A DNA stretch of 64,000 bases from an uncultured Collinsella sp. (GCA_900544875.1 UQWS01000002.1:62001-126000), one strand, 5' to 3'. Positions 44,083 through 53,579 are shown, numbered from the stretch's first letter. A program made the numbers and translations. Notes: a model not told the origin generated them from the letters alone.

Positions 44083-45420
44083 ATGCCCCAGAACATCTTC
44101 GGTACCGATGGCGTCCGTGGCGTCGCCAACGCCGACCTCTCGTGCGACCTCGCGTTTCGCCTGGGTCGCGCGGCGACCAAGTTCCTTGGTCCGGACATCT
44201 GCATCGGCCGCGATACGCGTCTTTCGGGCACCATGCTCGAGAGCGCTCTGACCGCCGGCATCATGGCCGAGGGCGGCCGCCCGCACTGCTGCGGCGTTAT
44301 CCCTACGCCGGCCGTGGCGCTGCTCACCGTCCAAAACGAGCTCGACGGCGGCATCGTCATCTCCGCTTCGCACAATCCGCCGGAGTTCAACGGCATCAAG
44401 TTCTTTAGCCGCAAGGGCATGAAGCTTCCCGACGCGGTTGAGGAAGAGATCAGCGCCTGGGTCATGTCCGAGGAGGCCATGGCTGCCGATACACTGCCGA
44501 CTGGCGCCGGTGTGGGTCACATCATCAAGATGAAGGACGCCCGCAAGGCCTATGTCGATCATGCCATCAGCACGCTCGACGGCCTTAAGCTCGACGGACT
44601 GGTTGTTGCCGTCGACTGCGGCCACGGTGCTTCGTGCCAGACCACGCCTGCCGCGCTCCAGCGCCTGGGCGCCACGGTCCATGCCATCAACACCGATTAC
44701 TGCGGCACCGACATTAACGTTGAGTGTGGCTCCACGCACCTTGAGCCCCTGCGCGAGCTCGTGCTGCGCACCCACGCCGATATCGGCCTTGCCCACGACG
44801 GCGACGCCGATCGTGTGCTGTTCGTGGACAGCGAGGGCAACGAGATCGATGGCGACTACATTCTTGCCATCTGTGGCTCCGACCTTGCTGCTCGCGGCAA
44901 GCTCGCCAACTCCGAGATTGTCTCGACCGTTATGTGCAACCTGGGCTTCTCCATCGCCATGAAGGAGCAGGGCTTTGAGATGGTCCAGACCGCCGTGGGC
45001 GACCGCTATGTTCTTGAGCGTATGCTCGAGGACGGTGCCGTCATCGGCGGCGAGCAGTCCGGCCACATCATCTTCCTGGAGCACAACACCACCGGTGACG
45101 GTTTGGTGACGGCCCTGCAGCTTCTGGCCGTGCTCAAGCGCACCGGCCGCACCCTCACCGACCTTGCCGGCATCATGAAGAAGTACCCGCAGGTGCTCGT
45201 CAACGTGCATTCGGACAACAAGGCCGGCCTGGACGATTGTCAGTCCATTTGGGACGCTGTCGCTGCTGCCGAGAAGGAGCTCGACGGTCGCGGCCGCATC
45301 TTGGTGCGCCCGAGTGGCACCGAGCCGCTGGTTCGCGTTATGGCCGAGGCCGAGACGCACGAGCTGACCCAGCGTGTGGTTGACGACATCGTCGAGGTTG
45401 TCAAGCGCGAACTTCCTTAA
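44083..45420 (+). CDS. glmM: Phosphoglucosamine mutase
   Basis: A 445-residue enzyme that interconverts glucosamine-6-P and glucosamine-1-P on the way to UDP-GlcNAc for the wall. FGTDGVRGVAN starts the fold, the phospho-Ser lies in VISASHNPPEFNGIKFF, metal-binding DGDADR in LAHDGDADRVLF, and the phosphate loop is RPSGTEPLVRVMAE. GGAAGGAG sets the ATG at 44083. The location just after rplM-rpsI occurs in several Gram-positives. Confidence 0.96.
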   Translation: MPQNIFGTDGVRGVANADLSCDLAFRLGRAATKFLGPDICIGRDTRLSGTMLESALTAGIMAEGGRPHCCGVIPTPAVALLTVQNELDGGIVISASHNPPEFNGIKFFSRKGMKLPDAVEEEISAWVMSEEAMAADTLPTGAGVGHIIKMKDARKAYVDHAISTLDGLKLDGLVVAVDCGHGASCQTTPAALQRLGATVHAINTDYCGTDINVECGSTHLEPLRELVLRTHADIGLAHDGDADRVLFVDSEGNEIDGDYILAICGSDLAARGKLANSEIVSTVMCNLGFSIAMKEQGFEMVQTAVGDRYVLERMLEDGAVIGGEQSGHIIFLEHNTTGDGLVTALQLLAVLKRTGRTLTDLAGIMKKYPQVLVNVHSDNKAGLDDCQSIWDAVAAAEKELDGRGRILVRPSGTEPLVRVMAEAETHELTQRVVDDIVEVVKRELP

Positions 45421-45491
45421 TGGTCAAAAACCAGTGCCAAGTGGTAAACTAGCAAGACTGTATTTGATTATTGGTATGTCCAAGGGGGAGC

Positions 45492-45989
45492 ATGTTCACT
45501 AAAGTCCTAAGGTCTTTTGGTATGCGTGGTCGAGTCCTTACGCTGGATGCTCCCATCTCGGGCGACGTCATTCCGCTTTCCGAGGTAAACGATCAGACGT
45601 TTGCCACCGGCCTTTTGGGTCAGGGCGTGGCGATTCAGCCCACGGGCACGCGTGTAATCGCGCCGGCTGACGCTAAGGTCGAGGCGATTTTTCCCACGGG
45701 TCATGCCGTTGCGCTTAACACGGTTGATGGCCTGGACGTTCTGATTCACGTTGGCCTGGACACCGTTCAGCTCGAGGGCAAGCACTTTACCGTGCATGCG
45801 CAAGTGGGCGACATCGTCCATAAGGGCGATGTGCTCATCGAGTTCGATCGTGAGGCGATCAAAGCCGAGGGCTACGATGTGACGGTTCCCATCTTGGTGT
45901 GCAACTCCGTTGAGTTCTCGAGCATTAAGGGTTCTGTTGGAGAGCATGTCGAGGAGATGGACCAGCTTATCGTCGCTCGCGAGCGCTAG
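45492..45989 (+). CDS. PTS glucose-type IIA component
   Basis: A 165-residue single-domain IIA(Glc)-type protein that carries phosphate from HPr to a sugar permease. Active-site His71 (FPTGHAVAL) and phosphorylated His86 (VLIHVGLDTVQLEGK) are present, along with the family segment GQGVAIQPTG. CAAGGGGGAG precedes the ATG. No IIBC partner is adjacent, so it may act as a shared or regulatory IIA. A 10-bp GC hairpin (46030-46063) follows. Confidence 0.92.
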   Translation: MFTKVLRSFGMRGRVLTLDAPISGDVIPLSEVNDQTFATGLLGQGVAIQPTGTRVIAPADAKVEAIFPTGHAVALNTVDGLDVLIHVGLDTVQLEGKHFTVHAQVGDIVHKGDVLIEFDREAIKAEGYDVTVPILVCNSVEFSSIKGSVGEHVEEMDQLIVARER

Positions 45990-46029
45990 TTGGCGCTTTT
46001 GGCCTTTAGCCTACAATTCAAACACGTTT

Positions 46030-46063
46030 ACGGAGGGCGCCCTTGAAAGAGGACGCCCTCCGT
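46030..46063 (+). other. Hairpin between the PTS IIA and nagB genes
   Basis: ACGGAGGGCG pairs with CGCCCTCCGT. No T run follows on either strand, so it is not a standard terminator. The following 200 bases contain another stem (GGCCGCA ... TGCGGCC, about 46171-46192) and may be a structured nagB leader. Confidence 0.5.
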
Positions 46064-46261
46064 GGCAAGATGGGAAACGTCCGAGGCTAAACAGCTTTGG
46101 GTCACCGTGGACGGGCAGGGGCCTCGACGCGGCTAGACACGAGACACATACATTACGCGACCTCGCCCTGGTGGCCGCACACGTTGGTTGCGGCCGACGC
46201 GGGCCGCGGGCAAGTGCTTGTAAGGGGAGCCTTGCCTCTCTTGTACGAGAAAGGACGCGTA

Positions 46262-46990
46262 ATGAAAATCATTAAAGCTAAAGACTACGAGGATATGAGC
46301 CGCAAGGCCGCCAATATCATCTCGGCCCAGGTTATCCTCAAGCCCGATTGCGTGCTGGGTCTTGCCACCGGCTCCACCCCGATTGGCGCCTACAAGCAGC
46401 TCGCCGCTTGGTACGAGAAGGGCGACGTCGACTTCGCCGAAGTCAGCACCTACAACCTGGACGAGTATCGTGGTCTTTCGCACGACGATCCCCAGAGCTA
46501 TCACTACTTTATGCGCGAGAACTTCTTCGATCACATCAATATCGATCTGAACAACACGCACGTGCCCGATGGCTCCAACCCCGATGCCGCTGCTGCCTGC
46601 TCCGAGTACGACAAGATCGTCGCTGCCGCCGGTTATCCGGATCTGCAGCTGCTCGGCATTGGCAACAACGGTCACATTGGCTTCAACGAGCCCGATGACC
46701 ACTTCTCCAAGGGTACGCACTGTGTCGACCTGACCGAGAGCACCATTCAGGCCAACAGCCGCCTGTTCGACAGCATCGATGATGTGCCCCGTCAGGCTTA
46801 CACCATGGGCACCCAGACCATCATGTATGCCCGCATGATCCTGGTTGTCGCCAACGGCGAGGCCAAGGCTCAGGCTGTGCACGATATGTGCTATGGCCCG
46901 GTTACGCCCAAGTGCCCGGCTTCGATCCTGCAGCTGCACACCAACTGCGTCGTCGTTGCTGACGAGGCCGCTCTTTCGCTCTGCGAGTAA
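46262..46990 (+). CDS. nagB: Glucosamine-6-phosphate deaminase
   Basis: A 242-residue NagB that converts glucosamine-6-P to fructose-6-P and ammonia, feeding wall or dietary amino sugars into glycolysis. Motifs are LGLATGSTPIGAYKQL (phosphate site), TYNLDEY (catalytic Asp), LLGIGNNGHIGFNEP (catalytic His loop) and YTMGTQTIMYAR. GAAAGGACGCGTA precedes the ATG at 46262. The reaction runs opposite to wall-precursor supply by glmM, so the two may be reciprocally used. Confidence 0.95.
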   Translation: MKIIKAKDYEDMSRKAANIISAQVILKPDCVLGLATGSTPIGAYKQLAAWYEKGDVDFAEVSTYNLDEYRGLSHDDPQSYHYFMRENFFDHINIDLNNTHVPDGSNPDAAAACSEYDKIVAAAGYPDLQLLGIGNNGHIGFNEPDDHFSKGTHCVDLTESTIQANSRLFDSIDDVPRQAYTMGTQTIMYARMILVVANGEAKAQAVHDMCYGPVTPKCPASILQLHTNCVVVADEAALSLCE

Positions 46991-47022
46991 CGCGAACCCT
47001 GCACCTCGACATAGCCTTGCCT

Positions 47023-47052
47023 AAGGCCTCCGCTTTGCGGGGGCCTTTTTGC
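47023..47052 (+). terminator. Terminator after nagB
   Basis: AAGGCCTCCGC pairs with GCGGGGGCCTT, followed by TTTTG. Confidence 0.9.
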
Positions 47053-47438
47053 TATCCCTTTCTGTCCACTTGATCAAAATCTTGCCGCAAGCTTGACGAA
47101 TGCCGGATGTCCAACAGCTTGATTCATTCTATACCAGATTCTATGCAAAAATGCCACTAGAAGGTCGTAGACGGTAGCGGGTGCTAGGCGAGTTGAATGA
47201 CATGGCTGAACCTTGTTCATCTGCGTTACACTGCCGCTTAGATGGGACAAGCTGACAAGCTCATTTACCTGCTTAAAGACCGATTAGTCGGGGGATTAAT
47301 AACAATCGGCCCTCGCTGTACAAAAACTTGCCGCTTGCGTACCAAAAGACAACCTAAAACACAAGGGCGCTCTATTCATAGCACGGCTTGTATGGTCTTG
47401 CGGCTACAGTGTCCATACGGTCGAGTTGAGGAGTGGGC
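47053..47438. other. Intergenic region upstream of the SARP-like regulator
   Basis: 386 bases without a supported gene. A 67-codon open frame at 47242 has no ribosome binding site or protein-like composition. No clear promoter pair, dyad or repeat was recognised. Confidence 0.4.
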
Positions 47439-50438
47439 ATGGTAAACGATTTGGGCAGTATGGACGACCTCGAGCTGATGCCGCTGGGCGGTGGCTATAT
47501 GGTGCGACGCGAACGCTTGATGAATGAGCTTCTCGCCAAGGGCCGAAAGGCCGGCATCGTGGTTCTTTATGCGCCCGACGGGTTTGGGAAGACCTCGGTG
47601 CTGCTGCAGTACACCCATGAGGTTAAATGCGATCCGACGCGAGGCCCCGTGCGGATTATCGAGGCCGATCGCGCCATTGGGCGCGAGGTGTTTATGCAGC
47701 TCGAGGTGGTTACCGAAGAACTCAAAGACAAACCGCACTCCCTTATCGCGATTGATAATGTGCCAAACCTCGATCAGCACGATACCGAAGACCTCATCGA
47801 CAGGATTCGCGGCCTGCGCGCCATGGGGGTAGGGGTCTTTATCTCCTGCCGTCCTTCAAATCGTCAGCTGATTCATGGGCTGGGCGATTCGGTTAAGATC
47901 AATGCGCAGATGCTCAAGGTGCATGCCTATGAGTATTCGGCGTGGGCATCGGCGTTTTCGATCAGCACATCGCTCGACTTTTATCAGCTCACGCAGGGCG
48001 TGCCCGAGCTCGTTTCGGCATTGCAGACGGGTCTGTATGGCCAAGGCGACGTAGCCGGTCTGCTCGAAAACGAGATTGTCAACGTATATGGCGCGGCACT
48101 TGTCGATCTGGCTTCGCTCGACAATAATGCGCTGTTTCGCGTGGCATGTCTCATGGTTTTGATGGGCGAGGGCAATATCGCAGAACTCGAGGCTTGTGGG
48201 GTGAGGTTGTCGATGGTCGACCAGTCCTACTTTGTACGCGACTACCCGATCTTTGGCTTGGATCCCGCCGAGCGGAGTTTTACGTGTCTGGGCACGGAGG
48301 ATAACGGACGCTTGCGCTTGCGCAAGTTGGTGGCCGAGGTTCGCCCCGAACTTGTTCCGAGGGCGGTCCGGATTTTGCTTAAGGCGGGCCGATGCGATGC
48401 GGCGATGGGCCTGGCGGACGCCTTTTTGGACCGTGAAGCGGTCCTTGAACTCGCTGGGCAGTATGGGGTCGACCTTGCTCTGACGGGGCACGGGGCCGAT
48501 ATCTGCCGAGCAGCGCTGGGCACGATCGATGCCGACGATCCGGCTCCAGAGCCAACGCCTGCCGAGGCGCTCGGCGTATATCTGGCAGCGGTCAGCGTGT
48601 CCAACACAAAGCTCGCCCGCTATATGGCATCGGTCATCGAGCGCGAGGGCGAACGGGCGGCCTGCGAAATAGACCCTGTCTCATGGAGGGTGGCCCAGAC
48701 ACTGACGGCTGTTTGCTATGGGGACAACGGGCTTGGGCTCCCTACGAACCTGGCCGTGCCAGAAATCGAGACATCCCATACCGCACTCGATATGTTGTCC
48801 GCGCATATCGAGGTCAAGCGCTGCCTGACCGAGCGGGGAGATGACGGCGGCGTTCTACAGCAGCTCAAAACGAGCAAGGCCTACGACTGTGAGCTCGACA
48901 TCGCGGGGATTGTTATACGGGCCGATAGCATGCTGGTGGAGCTTTTTGACGGGTCGTTTGCGGGAACCGACGAGCGCGACGACGAGATGACGGTGGTGCG
49001 GGAGGCACTCGACGTACGTGGGCTTAAGGCGATGGCTATCTGGGTGCGCATGGTGTTGGCGGCACGGCGGCTCCTTTCCGGCCTGCCGGTAACCGACGAC
49101 GCGGCGTTCAACGAGCTCGATCGTTTTGCCGTGCGCATGCGCGACAACCAGATTCAGCTGTTTGGCCTGTTGCTAGAAGGCTGGCAGTCGCTGGCAGAGG
49201 GACGGCCGGTTAATGCAAAGTTCCGTGCGGTCCAAGTGCTCAAACTTGCCGAGGAGTCGATTGCGTACATGCGCGATAACGCATTGCTGCTGGAGCGCGC
49301 GGCGTATCTGCGTAACACCTCGATGGTTTCGGTGCGCGAGGAAGCGGAGTTGCTCGATATAAGCCAGACGCAGGTTGGTGGAGCGGAGGCCTGGATGGTG
49401 GCGCTGCATTTGGCCTGTGCGGGCCGAGACAGCGATCTTGCGGCCTGGATGTCCATGAATCGTGCGGGGATTCTAGAGCCATCGTATCGGCTCTTTGCGC
49501 GCCTTGCCATGCATTGTCTGGGCGAGCCGGCGACCAGGATTCGCAAGAAGCTTCCCGTGCGCGAGCTGTCGCGGTATTCGCTGCGCGACGATCTGGAAGG
49601 GGAGGGCGAGCGCCTGTTCCAGGCCGGCGAGGTTGAAGCCGTTGATACCATCGACCATATCGAGATTCGCATGTTTGGTGCGTTTCGCGCCGAGCGCGAT
49701 GGGTTTCCCATTACGGACAAAATGTGGCGCCGCAAGAAGGCGGCGACACTTGCCGAGCGGCTTGCGCTGGGCATGGATGCGCTCGTCGATCGTGAGACGC
49801 TGGCCATGGAGCTGTGGCCCCATGCTGAGTTCAATAGCGCCCGCAACAACCTGTACTCGACGATATCGCGCTTGCGGTCGGCTTTGGGGCCGACGCCGGA
49901 TGGCAAGTCGTGTGTGCTCATCCAAAATGAATGCATCGGACTCAACGGCGACTACGTCAAGACCGATGTACGGCTGTTTGACCAGATAAGCCGCGAGGTT
50001 TTGGGAAATCGCACGGGTGCGCGCGGGCCCCATTTAGTTGAGCTGTGCCTTAAGATTGAGCAGCTTTATGCCGGACCGCTGTATGTTCCCAATGGCTGTA
50101 ACCCCACCTACTTTTTGCGTATGCGACGCATTATGCAGTCAAAGTACATCGATTGCATGATTAAGGGAGCAAATGCCGCCCTAGAAGAAAACGACCTGCA
50201 GTCGGCGATTTGGCTGGCGGAGTCGGGGCTTCGGCAGGAAACAGCGCGTGAGGATATGGTGCGCTGCGCCATGCGCGTCTACAGTGCGGCGGGGCGGCGG
50301 CGCGATATCGTCGAGCTGTACAGCGGGCATATGCACCATCTAAGGGAGCAGGTCAATGGCGTGCCCGAGCCCGAGACGCGGCGTCTATACGAGCGCTTGG
50401 TGGAGGGGCGGCTCAATCGCGTGCTGGTCGAGCGATAA
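47439..50438 (+). CDS. Large SARP/BTAD-type ATPase regulator
   Basis: A 999-residue regulator. The N-terminal STAND-like ATPase part (about 20-230) has Walker A APDGFGKTS (45-53) and Walker B-like SLIAIDNVPN. A long helical, TPR-like middle (about 330-760) follows. The C-terminus has a DNA-binding winged helix (about 770-860: IEIRMFGAFRAERDG, KKAATLAERLALG, LAMELWPHAEFNSARNNLYSTISRLRSAL) and a bacterial transcriptional activator domain (about 890-999). This is MalT/SARP-like architecture with the winged helix near the C-terminus. ATG at 47439 with TTGAGGAG upstream. The target genes are unknown; it stands alone. Confidence 0.8.
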   Translation: MVNDLGSMDDLELMPLGGGYMVRRERLMNELLAKGRKAGIVVLYAPDGFGKTSVLLQYTHEVKCDPTRGPVRIIEADRAIGREVFMQLEVVTEELKDKPHSLIAIDNVPNLDQHDTEDLIDRIRGLRAMGVGVFISCRPSNRQLIHGLGDSVKINAQMLKVHAYEYSAWASAFSISTSLDFYQLTQGVPELVSALQTGLYGQGDVAGLLENEIVNVYGAALVDLASLDNNALFRVACLMVLMGEGNIAELEACGVRLSMVDQSYFVRDYPIFGLDPAERSFTCLGTEDNGRLRLRKLVAEVRPELVPRAVRILLKAGRCDAAMGLADAFLDREAVLELAGQYGVDLALTGHGADICRAALGTIDADDPAPEPTPAEALGVYLAAVSVSNTKLARYMASVIEREGERAACEIDPVSWRVAQTLTAVCYGDNGLGLPTNLAVPEIETSHTALDMLSAHIEVKRCLTERGDDGGVLQQLKTSKAYDCELDIAGIVIRADSMLVELFDGSFAGTDERDDEMTVVREALDVRGLKAMAIWVRMVLAARRLLSGLPVTDDAAFNELDRFAVRMRDNQIQLFGLLLEGWQSLAEGRPVNAKFRAVQVLKLAEESIAYMRDNALLLERAAYLRNTSMVSVREEAELLDISQTQVGGAEAWMVALHLACAGRDSDLAAWMSMNRAGILEPSYRLFARLAMHCLGEPATRIRKKLPVRELSRYSLRDDLEGEGERLFQAGEVEAVDTIDHIEIRMFGAFRAERDGFPITDKMWRRKKAATLAERLALGMDALVDRETLAMELWPHAEFNSARNNLYSTISRLRSALGPTPDGKSCVLIQNECIGLNGDYVKTDVRLFDQISREVLGNRTGARGPHLVELCLKIEQLYAGPLYVPNGCNPTYFLRMRRIMQSKYIDCMIKGANAALEENDLQSAIWLAESGLRQETAREDMVRCAMRVYSAAGRRRDIVELYSGHMHHLREQVNGVPEPETRRLYERLVEGRLNRVLVER

Positions 50439-50470
50439 AAAACGGGCGCCCGAAGTACTTAGGCACCCGT
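50437..50470 (-). terminator. Terminator of the yhbY gene (minus strand)
   Basis: On the minus strand ACGGGTGCC pairs with GGCGCCCGT and is followed by TTTTTTATCG. It lies between convergent genes. Confidence 0.8.
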
Positions 50471-50507
50471 AAGCTTGCTATGTGTTGGCTCGTCGGATCA
50501 TTGGCTC

Positions 50508-50807
50508 TTAGACGAGCTTGATCTTCTCGATGTCCTTGCGCGAGGACTCGCGATACAGCGAGAACTTGCGGCCGATGACCTGGACGACCTCGGCGTGGCA
50601 TCGCTCGGCGAGTTCTTCGGCGGCCTCGCGGGCGGAAAGACTGGAGCCATCGAGCACAGAGCACTTAACGAGCTCATGCTTCTCCAGATAGGCGACCGTC
50701 TGCTCGACGGTGCCCTCGTTAATATCGGACTTACCGATGATGATGGCGGGGTTGAGGTGATGGGCCATGCTGCGAAGCTGCTTGACCTGTGCTCCTGTCA
50801 GTGCCAT
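50508..50807 (-). CDS. YhbY-family (CRS1-YhbY) RNA-binding protein
   Basis: A 99-residue KH-like RNA-binding protein linked to large ribosomal subunit assembly. Family segments are LTGAQVKQLRSMAHHLNPAI, IIGKSDINEGTVEQTVAYLEKHELVK, GRKFSLYRES. The conserved GXXG equivalent is IGKSDI. Length is typical. It is monocistronic. Confidence 0.93.
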   Translation of the reverse strand: MALTGAQVKQLRSMAHHLNPAIIIGKSDINEGTVEQTVAYLEKHELVKCSVLDGSSLSAREAAEELAERCHAEVVQVIGRKFSLYRESSRKDIEKIKLV

Positions 50808-50965
50808 GGGTTCTCGCTTTCTATGTATGGGGCGCCCCGCGATGGGGCCTTAATCTACGTGAGCTGTCCCACGATAGCGCAGGAACGGCGCGGTGTGGAG
50901 CGCGTTTGCCCAGTTCGCAAAGAATGCGGATGCCGAGTGAGTGGGCGGTGCAGGCTGCGAACAGG

Positions 50966-51853
50966 CTATGAGCTGGGCGCAGAGACCGGCTCCCATGCAA
51001 TAAACGCCCAACGAACCTTGCGGACATGATCGAGCATGTAGCGTCCCTGCGGCACGCCCTTGGAGCCCGGCTCACCGGCATGGGGGTTCTCAATCATATG
51101 TTGAGCGATGTAGTCGCGCAGACGGTCGATCTTATCCTCGTTGCCATGCTCGAGCATACGGGAAAAATCCGCCACACCTGCTTCAAGGCTGTCGAAGGTA
51201 TCGCGACGAGGCGATTCAAAGTACGTGACTTGCGGCAGCGCACCCATCTGAATAAGGATATTAAAGGCATACACAAAGCCATTGCTGCAGGTAACCGAGG
51301 CGCCGATGGCGTTCATCAGATGCAGGTCATAGCGCGGGCTGGAGTTGGCGACCATCGTGACAGCACAACGCCGACGAGCCGTTCGATCAAGCTTGGCAAG
51401 CGCGCCTTTTAGGTTGGTCGTGGTGACAGAACGACTGGCAAAGGCAACATCTACCGCTTTCGCGACCGGTCCAACCAAATCCCAGTCATCATCCCAAGCA
51501 AGTTCAAGCGGTGTAATGCGATCCTCGAGTCCATAGTACTCAATGCCAGCATCAAGCGTGCCCAACATAGCAGGGGAAAAGTCAGCAGCAATCACAGGAT
51601 GCCCAGCCTGAGCAAGCGGAATGGCAATCGACCCAGCTCCACACCCCATATCGAGCACCGACTCACCAGGCTTTAACGCCAACAGCTTCATAAAGTCCCG
51701 GGCATACGGGGCAGTCTCCAACGGCCGAAAATGCCGAGCCCGCTTATCCCATTCAAAAGAATCATCAGCCCGCCGCCGACCAGCCTGCAAGCGCATCCAT
51801 TCCTGATTCCAATCCGCAGAAAGCAGCTCAGATTGAATTACACCATCAGCCAC
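50966..51853 (-). CDS. Class I SAM-dependent methyltransferase
   Basis: A 295-residue Rossmann-fold methyltransferase. Motif I is ESVLDMGCGAGSIAIPLA, the acidic ribose-binding strand is PVIAADFSPAML, and post-I motifs follow. Substrate not determined; UbiE/arsenite-type enzymes look similar. The GTG at 51853 is chosen because AGGAGG lies seven bases upstream on the minus strand; the longer frame adds a hydrophobic non-homologous leader. Located between yhbY and a UPF0210 gene. Confidence 0.85.
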   Translation of the reverse strand: MADGVIQSELLSADWNQEWMRLQAGRRRADDSFEWDKRARHFRPLETAPYARDFMKLLALKPGESVLDMGCGAGSIAIPLAQAGHPVIAADFSPAMLGTLDAGIEYYGLEDRITPLELAWDDDWDLVGPVAKAVDVAFASRSVTTTNLKGALAKLDRTARRRCAVTMVANSSPRYDLHLMNAIGASVTCSNGFVYAFNILIQMGALPQVTYFESPRRDTFDSLEAGVADFSRMLEHGNEDKIDRLRDYIAQHMIENPHAGEPGSKGVPQGRYMLDHVRKVRWAFIAWEPVSAPSS

Positions 51854-52018
51854 GGGCCAACCTCCTAGCAACAAAAAAGCGACTCCTCCCAAAAGAAGAG
51901 CCGCAACCAGCATATATCAGAAAGAACCGATCCAACGCCAAACCGTCATACCAGCAAAGTGGAGCAGAAGCGAAGCGACTGCAACCGGGATAGAACTCAA
52001 TCGAGGTCCCGTTGTGCG

Positions 52019-52152
52019 GGAGCCCCGGGGAGGGCAAATATATAAGGTCGATCGCGAGTTCCGCACGAGCCGGAGAGCACTTAATGTGCTCTCCGTGCGA
52101 GTCAGGACTGTCCGAGCAGGCGACCTTATATATTTGCCCTCCCCGGGGCTCC
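52019..52152 (-). repeat. Nested palindromic 3'-UTR element E2
   Basis: Perfect 32-base arms (52019-52050 and 52121-52152) enclose a 70-base core. Read on the minus strand the core has TCGGACAGTCCTGACTC, CGCACG, an inner hairpin GGAGAGCAC-ATTAA-GTGCTCTCC, then CGTGCG and GGAACTC. This matches E1 (31843) in the single-stranded parts but not in the stems. It starts 17 bases after the UPF0210 stop codon, in sense orientation. Confidence 0.8.
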
Positions 52153-52169
52153 TCGCCCGAACCCCTCAG

Positions 52170-53534
52170 CTAGTTCTTCAGCGAGTTCAGCGGTGCCGGG
52201 AAGCGTCCACCACGGTGGGCGAGCACGGTGCCGGCGTTGGGGTTCACCGGCATGATGGGCGCACGGCCAAACAGGCCGCCGTACTCGACGCAGTCGCCCA
52301 CGCCCTTGCCGATAGCAGGAATCACGCGGACGGCCGTGGTCTTGTTGTTGATGACGCCGATGGCCATCTCGTCGGCGATGATGCCGGCGATGGTCTCGAC
52401 CGGGGTGTCGCCGGGGATGGCGATCATGTCCAGGCCAACGGAGCACACGCAGGTCATGGCCTCGAGCTTCTCGAGCGAAAGCGCACCGGCTTCGACGGCG
52501 GCGATCATGCCGGCGTCCTCGGACACGGGGATGAAAGCGCCCGAAAGACCGCCCACGCTGGAACTGGCCATGACGCCGCCCTTCTTGACGGCATCGTTGA
52601 GCATGGCGAGCGCGCAGGTCGTGCCGGGGCCACCGCAGGTGCCCACGCCGATGATCTCGAGGATGCGAGCGACGGAGTCGCCGATGGCAGGCGTAGGTGC
52701 CAGCGAAAGGTCGACAATGCCTTTCTCGACACCCAGACGATGGGCGGCCTCGCGGCTCATGAGCTCACCGGCACGGGTGATCTTAAAGGCGGTCTGCTTA
52801 ATCTTCTCGGCGACTTCCATCATCGATGCAGAATCGGGCAGCTTCTCCAGGGCTGCTGCCATAACGCCGGGGCCCGAGACGCCTACGTTGATGACGGCGT
52901 CGGCCTCGCCACCGCCGTGGACGGCGCCCGCCATAAACGGTGAGTCCTCGACCATGTTAGCAAAGCAGACAAACTTGGAAGCGCCGACGGAGTCCTGGTC
53001 GGCCGTGAGCTTAGCGGCGTCGATGATGGTCTGGGCGGCCATAAGCACGGCGTCCATGTTGATACCGGCGCGCAGGCTGGCGACGTTGACGCTGGAGCAG
53101 ACGCGGCTCGTGGTGGCGAGCGCCTGGGGGATGGACTGGATAACGCGGCGGTCGGCATCGCCGATGCCCTTCTGGACGAGCGCGGAGAAGCCGCCCAGGT
53201 AATCGATGCCGAGCGTCTCGGCCGCGCGGTCGAGGGCATGCGCGATGGGGGTGAGGTCCTCATCCTTGCAACACGCGGCGATCTGCGCCACCGGGGTGAC
53301 GGAAACGCGCTTGTTGACGATGGGGATACCGTACTCGCGCTCGAGGTTCTCGGCGGTCTCGACCAGATGCTCAGCCGTGTGCGTCACGTGGTCGTAGATC
53401 TTCGTGCACATGCGGTCGAGGTTCTCGTCACCGCAACCCATGAGCGAAACACCCATGGTGATGGTCCTGATGTCGAGGTTCTGCTCCTCAACCATGCCGC
53501 GGGTTTCCGCGATTTCTGCGGGCGTGATCGCCAT
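52170..53534 (-). CDS. UPF0210 (DUF711) family protein
   Basis: A 454-residue member of the UPF0210/PFL family, related to pyruvate-formate-lyase-like barrels but of unknown function. Segments include ITMGVSLMGCGDENL, IGDADRRVIQSIPQAL, NVGVSGPGVMAAALEK, VGTCGGPGTTCALAML and the C-terminal NPNAGTVLAHRGGRFPAPLNSLKN. In most genomes an ACT-domain protein (UPF0237) gene lies just upstream; here it is absent and metH is the neighbour. GATAGGAGCG precedes the ATG at 53534. Confidence 0.9.
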   Translation of the reverse strand: MAITPAEIAETRGMVEEQNLDIRTITMGVSLMGCGDENLDRMCTKIYDHVTHTAEHLVETAENLEREYGIPIVNKRVSVTPVAQIAACCKDEDLTPIAHALDRAAETLGIDYLGGFSALVQKGIGDADRRVIQSIPQALATTSRVCSSVNVASLRAGINMDAVLMAAQTIIDAAKLTADQDSVGASKFVCFANMVEDSPFMAGAVHGGGEADAVINVGVSGPGVMAAALEKLPDSASMMEVAEKIKQTAFKITRAGELMSREAAHRLGVEKGIVDLSLAPTPAIGDSVARILEIIGVGTCGGPGTTCALAMLNDAVKKGGVMASSSVGGLSGAFIPVSEDAGMIAAVEAGALSLEKLEAMTCVCSVGLDMIAIPGDTPVETIAGIIADEMAIGVINNKTTAVRVIPAIGKGVGDCVEYGGLFGRAPIMPVNPNAGTVLAHRGGRFPAPLNSLKN

Positions 53535-53579
53535 CCTTGCGCTCCTATCTGCCAAAACGAGCATAGTCTTTTCTATTCT

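Noticed and set aside
47242..47445. 67-codon frame upstream of the SARP-like regulator
   Set aside because: No ribosome binding site, unusual composition, overlaps the start of the regulator gene.
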